64,000 bases of DNA from the NCBI GenBank assembly GCA_002418835.1, contig DIEX01000027.1, positions 1 to 64,000 on the forward strand, given 5' to 3'. This document shows, piece by piece, positions 16,189-23,119 of this stretch. The translations under genes were made by a program, and so were the position numbers. The notes beneath the pieces are model-generated. The model was given only the letters and a program-made list of their open reading frames with translations, was not told where the DNA came from and did no database searches. The DNA comes from Spirochaetia bacterium UBA5763. Lineage in GTDB: Bacteria; Spirochaetota; UBA4802; UBA5550. Position 1 is the first letter of the stretch. Each line of letters starts with the position of its first letter.

Positions 16189-17067
16189 TCATTTTATCTT
16201 TGCAGCATAGTCATACCATCCGCGGCCGGACTTTTCTCCAAAATCACCCCGGACATATCTCTCGACAACTCCCGGTGAAGGGAGGTCACCTCGATCCCCG
16301 CTGTTTTTAAAAGCTTCTGTCTTCATGAGGTACTCAAGATCTATCCCTGTGAGATCCATAAGACGGAAAGGCCCCATTGGATGGCCCGCGCCGTAAAGGC
16401 ATGCTTTGTCAATATCCTCAAATGAGGCGATACCCTTCTCATATAGCCAGAGGGCTTCTCTTGCAAGAGCTCCAAGAACCCTGTTAAGAATAAAACCATC
16501 TATTTCGTAATTAAGCGTCACCGGAATCTTCCCCAGTTTTTCACATAGCTTAAAAGAGACATCGACTGTATCCCTGTCGCAATGCGGAGCATTAACCACT
16601 TCAACCAGCTTCATCACCAGTGCCGGATTAAAAAAATGAAGATTACAGATTTTCCCGGGACGCCCGGTTGCGTCAGCTATACGTGAACTGACGGTCCTTG
16701 AACTGTTGGTAGCAAGTATTGCATGAGCAGGCGAAAATTTGTCCATGTCTGCAAAAAGTTTTCGCTTAAGTACAAGATTTTCAACCGCAGCCTCAATCAC
16801 ATAATCAGTTTTCTCCACTGCAGTTTTCAGATCTGGCACAAAGCTGATCCTCACGCGGACCTTTGCAGCTTCCTCTTCTGATAATTTAGATTTCTTAACT
16901 CTTTCCTTAAGATAATTATCTGCAAAAGATTCGGCTTTCTTCAGGATATCCCCGTTTATATCCGTGCATACAGTATTGAAACCATTAAGCGCACAGACAA
17001 GCGTCAGCTGATGCCCCATGTTCCCGGCCCCGACTATGGAAATGTTTTTTACATCTGCTATGTTCAT
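16189..17067 (-). CDS. 3-hydroxyacyl-CoA dehydrogenase
   Basis: A 292-residue stand-alone dehydrogenase of the 3-hydroxybutyryl-CoA dehydrogenase (Hbd/PaaH) family: NAD site ISIVGAGNMGHQLTLVCALNG at the N terminus, LATNSSRTVSSRIA near residue 110, LHFFNPALVMKLVEVV near 140 (catalytic His) and GHPMGPFRLMDLTGID near 235. The start is the ATG at 17067; GAGGAG lies just upstream, and an in-frame ATG at 17082 overlaps it. Last gene of the crotonase-dehydrogenase-patatin unit. It overlaps in function with fadN and may serve short-chain intermediates. Confidence 0.92.
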   Translation of the reverse strand: MNIADVKNISIVGAGNMGHQLTLVCALNGFNTVCTDINGDILKKAESFADNYLKERVKKSKLSEEEAAKVRVRISFVPDLKTAVEKTDYVIEAAVENLVLKRKLFADMDKFSPAHAILATNSSRTVSSRIADATGRPGKICNLHFFNPALVMKLVEVVNAPHCDRDTVDVSFKLCEKLGKIPVTLNYEIDGFILNRVLGALAREALWLYEKGIASFEDIDKACLYGAGHPMGPFRLMDLTGIDLEYLMKTEAFKNSGDRGDLPSPGVVERYVRGDFGEKSGRGWYDYAAKIK

Positions 17068-17094
17068 AATATATCTCCTCATAAAAATTTTTAT

Positions 17095-17958
17095 TCAATT
17101 TGATCCGCATACTTTTTTAATAAAATCATTTCCTGCGCGCTGTCCTGTCATGTATACCTTCTCCAGCAGTTTCGGATCTTTAGTAGTCCTGCTGATATTG
17201 GTCCCTTCCGGCAGAGAGATCTCATAAACATTAATTCCTTCCGGTGGATTATTGATAAAATCAACTGCCTCCATATAGACTCTATGGCGATTTTTCATTG
17301 CTTCAGTAATTCCCGGATATTTCCTGAATATAAATGGAAGCAGGAAGGAAAGATGACTTTTTCTTTTAACATAAGAGGATGGACGTGAGCGAATAATTAC
17401 AATTTTCTTTGCACCGCGCTTATATGCTTCAATTACAGGTAACGGATCTGCAATCCCTCCATCCATGGCAGGAATTGAGTCAACGTTCAGAATCTTTCTA
17501 TATAAAACCGGAAGCGAACTTGATACCTTAATATAATGTTCAAGATTTGATCTATCCGGCACAAGATATAAAGGTAAGCCGGTTATAATTGAAGTCGCAA
17601 CCACAACATACTCTTTTTTACCCTTTTTAAGTCTGCTGAAAATCTTTTCAAGGTCAAGCCTGCATTCGCTGATTGTTATATCCCATAACCAGTCAAGGTC
17701 CATGTAATGGCCGCCGCGGATAAATCTCATAAGACTGATAAACCTCGATGTGGCAGAATAAACAGTTGTAACATGATAGTTCCTGTTATGCTGTTCCGCA
17801 AGATGCGCGGCAAGATTACATGCCCCTGCAGAAACACCGATGTATAGATCAAAAGGATCAAAACCTGCAGTTCCGAATGCATTGAGCACACCTGCGGAGA
17901 ATACTCCGCGCATACCACCCCCTTCAACCACAAGCGCAGTTTTATTTTTCTTATTCAT
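17095..17958 (-). CDS. Patatin-like phospholipase/acyl hydrolase
   Basis: A 287-residue PNPLA protein with the oxyanion loop EGGGMRGVFSAGVLNAF, the nucleophile motif G-V-S-A-G (about residue 43) and the dyad aspartate in MDGGIADPLPV (about 168). Bacterial relatives release fatty acids from lipids. Its start overlaps the end of the acyl-CoA dehydrogenase gene by eight bases, so it is translated with the beta-oxidation genes, which suggests it supplies fatty acids from lipids to this pathway. No signal peptide; probably cytoplasmic or membrane-peripheral. Confidence 0.88.
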   Translation of the reverse strand: MNKKNKTALVVEGGGMRGVFSAGVLNAFGTAGFDPFDLYIGVSAGACNLAAHLAEQHNRNYHVTTVYSATSRFISLMRFIRGGHYMDLDWLWDITISECRLDLEKIFSRLKKGKKEYVVVATSIITGLPLYLVPDRSNLEHYIKVSSSLPVLYRKILNVDSIPAMDGGIADPLPVIEAYKRGAKKIVIIRSRPSSYVKRKSHLSFLLPFIFRKYPGITEAMKNRHRVYMEAVDFINNPPEGINVYEISLPEGTNISRTTKDPKLLEKVYMTGQRAGNDFIKKVCGSN

Positions 17959-19810
17959 GCAGTGCGCCTGAAAATACTTCAGAAAAAGAATCTGTTACCG
18001 CGCTTTCACCTGAAAGAATTGAGTCAGCCAGTGCGAAAAACTTTCTGAATTCAGTACCTATATAAAATCTCGAAGAGAGTACTCTCCCGTAATAATATGC
18101 AGCTTCACTATTATCCTTTACTATCTGCTCAACCTTTTCAGCAGAGGCTTCTCCGCATATTTTTTTCAGTTCCGGCAGAGTTATAGTCATAGACCAAAGG
18201 TGCAGCCAGGCATGAGTCAATAACCGGAAAGACTGCTGAAGCGCTGTGGCATAGGCAAGAATATCATCAACCTTATTATCATTTTTCTGACTGTTGAGAA
18301 AACTGACAACTTCATCAATCTTTTTTATCCCTGAAGATAACAGAGAGGCATACTTCTCCTCAACAATTCCTGCCGCAATGTCAATGGTCTCCTGCATACG
18401 TTTTTTCAGTATGCTGTAATTATACATTTTGGGATTCAGGAGGAGTTTACGCATTGTGAGATCAATGGACTGTATTGCATTAGTACCTTCATATATTGCG
18501 AGTATCTTTGAATCTCTTGCAAGCTGTTCAACAGGGTAATCTGAGCAATACCCGTATCCGCCGTAAACCTGTATAGCCTCAGCTGTTATAAGCCATGCCA
18601 GGTCGGTATTCCCCGCTTTACATATCGGAATAAAAAATTCAAAAAGGGCCTGTGCCTCTTTCTGCTCCTCTCCACCCACATTCATGCTTATATCAAAATT
18701 GTATGAAGCGAACAAAGAAGCCATTCTCATTGCTTCAACATTGGACTTCATCCAGAGAAGCATACGCTTCACATCGGGGTGATTTATAATGGAAGTCTGT
18801 TTTGATTTGTCAGAAGGATCCGCCCCCTGTTTTCTATTCCTCGCGTATGTCACTGCATGCATATAGGCTGAACTTGCGACACCGAGAGCTTCAACAGAAA
18901 CATCAATACGCGCTTCATTCATCATCTGAAACATTATCTTCATCCCCTCCCGCTCATTGCCCAGGAGGTAACCGATACAGTTATCATCATCTCCGAAACT
19001 GAGAGTACAGGTAGCCGAACCTTTAATACCCATTTTATGTTCTATACCTGAGCATACTACATCATTCTTCGCTCCGATTGAACCATCAGGATTAACCAGG
19101 AACTTCGGCACCAGAAAAATCGAGATACCCTTTGTACCGGCGGGGTCTCCTTCAATTCTTGCAAGCACGGGGTGAACCATGTTTGGATAAAGATCATTAT
19201 CACCTGAAGAGATAAATATTTTCTGACCCTTTATGCGGTATGTGCCGTCAGCCTGTTTAAACGCTTTTGTTTTCAGCGCTCCCACGTCACTCCCAGCATC
19301 AGGCTCAGTGAGACACATTGTCCCCCCCCACTCTCCGTATATCATTTTTTCAAGGAACATTTTTTTAAGATCATCAGAAGCCCAGTGGCTCACAAGTCCG
19401 GTTGCGCCTGCGCTGAGAGTAATATACATTGTATAGGCAAGACTCCCGGCAAAAAGGTATTCCAGAACACTTCTGTATACAACATTAGGCATCCCCATAC
19501 CTCCCCATTCCGGGTCATGCTCCATTCCGGGAAATCCTGCATCATTAACCATCTGACGCGCTTTATGGTAAAGCCGCGGCACTTGTACCTCTTTAGTTGA
19601 AGGATCATACTTTACTCCATCTTTATCTCCCGCAGCATTGACAGGGTATATTCCGCTTAAAGAAATTTTCTCCGCAAGATCCATTGTAGATTTAATAGTA
19701 TCTATATCAAAACATGAATACCTGTCGTATTTCAGAAGTTCATCAACTTTCAGCATTTCAAACAACAGAAAACTTACATCACGTGAATCAACCAGCATAT
19801 TTAAAGCCAT
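17951..19810 (-). CDS. Acyl-CoA dehydrogenase, long form with C-terminal domain
   Basis: A 619-residue flavoprotein for the first oxidation step of beta-oxidation. It shows the flavin/substrate segment MCLTEPDAGSDVGALKTKA (about residue 165), the middle strand YRIKGQKIFISSG, the helix YGGYGYCSDYPVEQLARDSKI (about 430) and the catalytic Glu in IYEGTNAIQS (about 455). The extra C-terminal 130 residues are typical of the 600-residue subgroup found in many anaerobes and Proteobacteria. ATG preceded by GGGGG. Second gene of the operator-C unit, between crotonase and patatin. Confidence 0.93.
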   Translation of the reverse strand: MALNMLVDSRDVSFLLFEMLKVDELLKYDRYSCFDIDTIKSTMDLAEKISLSGIYPVNAAGDKDGVKYDPSTKEVQVPRLYHKARQMVNDAGFPGMEHDPEWGGMGMPNVVYRSVLEYLFAGSLAYTMYITLSAGATGLVSHWASDDLKKMFLEKMIYGEWGGTMCLTEPDAGSDVGALKTKAFKQADGTYRIKGQKIFISSGDNDLYPNMVHPVLARIEGDPAGTKGISIFLVPKFLVNPDGSIGAKNDVVCSGIEHKMGIKGSATCTLSFGDDDNCIGYLLGNEREGMKIMFQMMNEARIDVSVEALGVASSAYMHAVTYARNRKQGADPSDKSKQTSIINHPDVKRMLLWMKSNVEAMRMASLFASYNFDISMNVGGEEQKEAQALFEFFIPICKAGNTDLAWLITAEAIQVYGGYGYCSDYPVEQLARDSKILAIYEGTNAIQSIDLTMRKLLLNPKMYNYSILKKRMQETIDIAAGIVEEKYASLLSSGIKKIDEVVSFLNSQKNDNKVDDILAYATALQQSFRLLTHAWLHLWSMTITLPELKKICGEASAEKVEQIVKDNSEAAYYYGRVLSSRFYIGTEFRKFFALADSILSGESAVTDSFSEVFSGALHE

Positions 19811-19878
19811 ACAATCCCCCCGAGTTTCTCTTATATAGTAATCCTGTAGAATTATGTATTCTATGAATCTCCCGAAAA

Positions 19879-20649
19879 CTACTTCCCGGTAAATACCGGT
19901 TTCCTTTTTTCAGAAAAAGCCTTCATCCCTTCACGCTGATCCTCCGTTGAAAAACACCCGGCCCATAGCTCCTCTTCAAACTTTATTCCGGACTGGAGAT
20001 CATTGCCCAGACCGAAATTAACAGCTTTCTTTGCAGCACCCAGCGCTAAAGGTGAAAGGGAGCAGAATATATTTGCCATCTTCAGCGCTTCATCAAAAAC
20101 ACTCCCCTCAGAAATACCGTTCACCAGACCGATTTCAAGCGCCCTCTCTGCTCCGATAATCGCTCCTGTAAAAATCATCTCTTTTGCTCTCCCTGCACCG
20201 ATGATTTTCGGAAGTCGCTGTGTACCCCCTGCTCCGGGGAAAATACCGAGTTTAATTTCCGGGAGTCCCATCTTTGCATCTACTGAGCATATTCTGAAAT
20301 CACACGCAAGTGCGAGTTCAAGCCCGCCGCCTAGGGCGTAACCTGAAATAGCGGCAATAACAGGAAGCTCAAGGCTTTCAATTGAATTAAAAGCGCGGTT
20401 AAATGTCAGCTTGCGGGCTTCCTGAGGCGAGGCATTCATCATCGGTAGAATGTCTGCCCCTGCCGCAAAATTTGCTCCTGAACCTGTAATTATCATAGCA
20501 CGGGCGCTGCTCTCTTTTTTTAGATTATTACAGACATCGATAATCTCATCACCTGTTTCAATATTCAGGGCATTCAGAACTTCCGCTCTGTTGATTTTAA
20601 TCTGTGCTATGCCTTCGTCTATAATGAACCCTATAAACCTGTATTTCAT
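19879..20649 (-). CDS. Enoyl-CoA hydratase (crotonase family)
   Basis: A 256-residue crotonase fold protein. The oxyanion-hole segments are GSGANFAAGADI (about residue 56) and ISGYALGGGLELALACD (about 96-112), with catalytic Glu in GLEL and in PEIKLGIFPGAGGTQRLP (about 122-140). It hydrates trans-2-enoyl-CoA, probably short-chain. First gene of the unit with acyl-CoA dehydrogenase, patatin and hydroxyacyl-CoA dehydrogenase; ATG preceded by GGAG. The strongest TetR operator lies about 25 bases upstream of the start codon. Confidence 0.92.
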   Translation of the reverse strand: MKYRFIGFIIDEGIAQIKINRAEVLNALNIETGDEIIDVCNNLKKESSARAMIITGSGANFAAGADILPMMNASPQEARKLTFNRAFNSIESLELPVIAAISGYALGGGLELALACDFRICSVDAKMGLPEIKLGIFPGAGGTQRLPKIIGAGRAKEMIFTGAIIGAERALEIGLVNGISEGSVFDEALKMANIFCSLSPLALGAAKKAVNFGLGNDLQSGIKFEEELWAGCFSTEDQREGMKAFSEKRKPVFTGK

Positions 20650-20663
20650 TTACTTCTCCAGAA

Positions 20664-20703
20664 TAATTTCTTAATTAATGAACGACCATTAATTAAGAAA
20701 TTA
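20664..20703. promoter_or_regulatory. TetR-regulon operator C, extended perfect palindrome (crotonase unit)
   Basis: The core ATTAATGAACGACCATTAAT (20674-20693) lies inside a perfect inverted repeat with 17-base arms (20664-20680 and 20687-20703) around AACGAC. A leftward -10 box TATAAT (20705 down to 20700) overlaps its edge, so a bound repressor would exclude RNA polymerase. Confidence 0.8.
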
Positions 20704-20715
20704 TAAAAATTTGCA

Positions 20716-21327
20716 TCACTTTTTCGCTCCAGTTTTAACCACGCCCAGTCCTTTCAGTGAAAACTCGTACATGAACTCAATAATATCATCAACAGAGTTC
20801 CTGCCATCCGGAGTATACCATATCCTTGATCGCGCGATCATTGATGCTATACAGTAAACTGCAAGCCTTTCGTTTTCACACTTGAATATACCTGCTTTTT
20901 TACCACGCGACATGATACTCAGGCATATTCTGTCATACTCGTCTCTCTGTTTTATTATCTTTTTACGGTTTTTCGGTGAGAGATTATTAAGGCCTGAATC
21001 GAAGAGGAGCTTGGCATTTCTCTTCTCCCCTAATGTCATCCGAAGATGGTTCGCTATAACCTGCTTAAGGCCGTCTCTCGGATCAATTGATTCATCCTCT
21101 GCCAGATTCCGTATAGGTGTCAGTATATCTTCCATTTCCTGAAAAAGTATTTCAAAGAGAATCGATTCCTTGTTTTCAAAAAAATTATATATGTTAGCCG
21201 GGCGGAACCCACATTCATTTGCTATATCACGCATGCTTGTTTCAGCATAACCTTTCTCCCAGAACAGGGTACTTGATTTTGATAAAATAAGTTTCTGCTG
21301 AATCTTGCTTTCTTTTTCCTGAGGCAT
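20716..21327 (-). CDS. TetR/AcrR regulator of the fatty-acid genes
   Basis: A 203-residue TetR-family protein. The N-terminal helix-turn-helix reads ETSMRDIANECGFRPANIYNFFENKESILFE (about residues 25-56); the C-terminal ligand domain is unspecific. Four near-identical 20-bp sites stand before its own gene and the three fatty-acid units, so it is most likely their repressor, with an acyl-CoA as probable inducer by analogy to FadR/PsrA-type TetR proteins. Its own promoter has TTGACA (21389 down to 21384) with the operator over the -10 region, implying autoregulation. Confidence 0.85.
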   Translation of the reverse strand: MPQEKESKIQQKLILSKSSTLFWEKGYAETSMRDIANECGFRPANIYNFFENKESILFEILFQEMEDILTPIRNLAEDESIDPRDGLKQVIANHLRMTLGEKRNAKLLFDSGLNNLSPKNRKKIIKQRDEYDRICLSIMSRGKKAGIFKCENERLAVYCIASMIARSRIWYTPDGRNSVDDIIEFMYEFSLKGLGVVKTGAKK

Positions 21328-21349
21328 TGTTTATATCCGGATTATTTTT

Positions 21350-21369
21350 ATTTATGAACGACCATTCAT
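21350..21369. promoter_or_regulatory. TetR-regulon operator D (autoregulation)
   Basis: ATTTATGAACGACCATTCAT, the most diverged of the four copies, 23 bases before the TetR start codon and placed over the -10 position of a leftward promoter whose -35 is TTGACA (21384-21389). Confidence 0.75.
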
Positions 21370-21459
21370 TAAAACCGGATTATTGTCAAACACTTTTTCT
21401 CTCATAAAAAATCACGCCGGAACTTCAGAAATGAACTGATTCGCACAGCTTTATTTATA

Positions 21460-21502
21460 CCTGATAGATAACAGTGGCAAAACTATCCTGCTATCTATCA
21501 GG
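21460..21502. terminator. Inverted repeat after the molybdoenzyme operon
   Basis: CCTGATAGATA (21460-21470) and TATCTATCAGG (21492-21502) are perfect complements, extended by CAG/CTG across one mismatch. It lies about 50 bases beyond the stop of the anchor-subunit gene, read leftwards. There is no clear T tract, so terminator is the likelier but not the only reading. Confidence 0.5.
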
Positions 21503-21549
21503 CAAAATACTTTGTAAGTTAAAATATAACTTTCATAAAATAAAAAATA

Positions 21550-22416
21550 CTATTCCGGTCCAAGTATGTAAAAACCGCACCGCTCGAGAAACTCTCCGGC
21601 AAGTACAACGGCAAATAATACAGCAAAAACCTCATTCAATACAAGAACGCCGCTTTTAAAAAACAAAAGAGAGAAAACAATCCCCGTAAATGATAAAAGC
21701 CATCCGGCAATCATAAAAATCTTATATCTTGATATTGTCGCTTCATTAAGAGAGGAGCCAGACACAAGACTATCCATGTTCCACTCATCATCCGGTTTCA
21801 GTTTAGCGAAAAGAAAACTCTGCTGTATAAATCTCAATGCTGTTACAAAAAGAGCCATGAGCAGTGATATAAAAATTAAATTTCCGGCTTCACCGCTGAA
21901 AGCTCTGTAGAAAACAGCGATAGAAGCCACCGCCACACTTCCAAGAATAATTATACTTCCGAGAAAACCTGTGTAAGTATTGAAGCCTGACCATCCCGGT
22001 TTACCTGTTGAATGATAAATGTTTGCCATACTGACAATACTTAGAAATCCCGCCATGATTGTCAGACATATAACATAGGAGTTAACAATCCCCGCCGATT
22101 CCAGTATATAATAAAGAAGCCAGAGCCCGAAAAATGCACCTGTAAAAAAAACCTCCCTGCTCAGCCACGACGTATCTATTTTCTTTACTGAGCGGTATGC
22201 TCTGAACGGGTTGCCAAGATGAAACAGAGACACAATTATACCGAGAAGAATAACAGGTCCTGACAGGGCCATCCCTGTACCGGTAAAATATTTTACTGGA
22301 GCGCTGTCCGTTCCATCTGGTAGAATCAGACGGAACACCGCCAGGAAGATGAACAATCCGGCTGCGAGAGGCACAAGAATACTATTAACTATTAAAGACA
22401 ATTCCTTGCGTATCAT
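21550..22416 (-). CDS. DmsC-like membrane anchor subunit
   Basis: A 288-residue protein with eight or so membrane segments and the DmsC-family signature SLFHLGNPFRAYRSVKKID followed by TSWLSREVFF (about residues 63-92). In DMSO-reductase-type complexes this subunit takes electrons from menaquinol and passes them to the iron-sulfur subunit. Third gene after the catalytic and 4Fe-4S subunits; ATG nine bases after GGAGG. Confidence 0.9.
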   Translation of the reverse strand: MIRKELSLIVNSILVPLAAGLFIFLAVFRLILPDGTDSAPVKYFTGTGMALSGPVILLGIIVSLFHLGNPFRAYRSVKKIDTSWLSREVFFTGAFFGLWLLYYILESAGIVNSYVICLTIMAGFLSIVSMANIYHSTGKPGWSGFNTYTGFLGSIIILGSVAVASIAVFYRAFSGEAGNLIFISLLMALFVTALRFIQQSFLFAKLKPDDEWNMDSLVSGSSLNEATISRYKIFMIAGWLLSFTGIVFSLLFFKSGVLVLNEVFAVLFAVVLAGEFLERCGFYILGPE

Positions 22417-22465
22417 TTTATTTTTCCTCCAAAAATAGAAACTTTCATCTGTGATGCATAAACGT

Positions 22466-23092
22466 TCATATCAGGAAATAGACAGAGGGTTTAGTCCGCT
22501 TATCCGCTAACAGCTGAGTATGTTTATTAGATTTTAACAATTTATACACTTCACTCTCTGGATCTTCTACATCTCCGAAAAACCTCGCCTTCGCAGGACA
22601 CACATCAACACAATTTGGTAAAAGGCCGTTATCTATGCGGTCCACGCAGAAATTACATTTTGACACTGTTCCTTTCTGCTGCGGTTCTACCATTGCATCC
22701 CCGATCGGGAAATCCATGTAGTACTCAGGATTATCTTCATTATATGTCCTCACGCTGTCATAAGGACATGCCATTATGCATAAACGGCACCCCAGACATT
22801 TATCATAATCCTGCATTACAACACCATCTTCGCGTTTATATGTAGCTTCTGCCGGGCAGGCTTTAACGCATGCCGGATTCTCGCAGTGCTGACAGGCCAG
22901 CGTCAGATATTGCTTCTGCAGATTTGGAAACTTCCCGTGCGGTGTATCCATATCCTTACCGCCGAATGTGAGGACCCTGTTCCACCAGACCTCATTGGGG
23001 AGGTTGTTTCCTGATTTACAGGCGATGGCACATGTATGACATCCGATACAGCGTTTTATATCAACAACCATTACATATCTTTTTTCTGCCAT
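22466..23092 (-). CDS. DmsB-like 4Fe-4S electron-transfer subunit
   Basis: A 208-residue ferredoxin-like protein with four cysteine clusters: CIGCHTCAIAC near the N terminus, CQHCENPACVKAC, CLGCRLCIMACPYD, and CNFCVDRIDNGLLPNCVDVC, predicting four cubane clusters as in DmsB/NrfC. The start is placed at ATG 23092 after GGAG; an in-frame GTG directly after the previous stop codon would add nine residues. Sits between the catalytic and anchor genes of the same operon. Confidence 0.92.
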   Translation of the reverse strand: MAEKRYVMVVDIKRCIGCHTCAIACKSGNNLPNEVWWNRVLTFGGKDMDTPHGKFPNLQKQYLTLACQHCENPACVKACPAEATYKREDGVVMQDYDKCLGCRLCIMACPYDSVRTYNEDNPEYYMDFPIGDAMVEPQQKGTVSKCNFCVDRIDNGLLPNCVDVCPAKARFFGDVEDPESEVYKLLKSNKHTQLLADKRTKPSVYFLI

Positions 23093-23119
23093 GTTATTAC
23101 TCCGCTTATTATATTCCAC

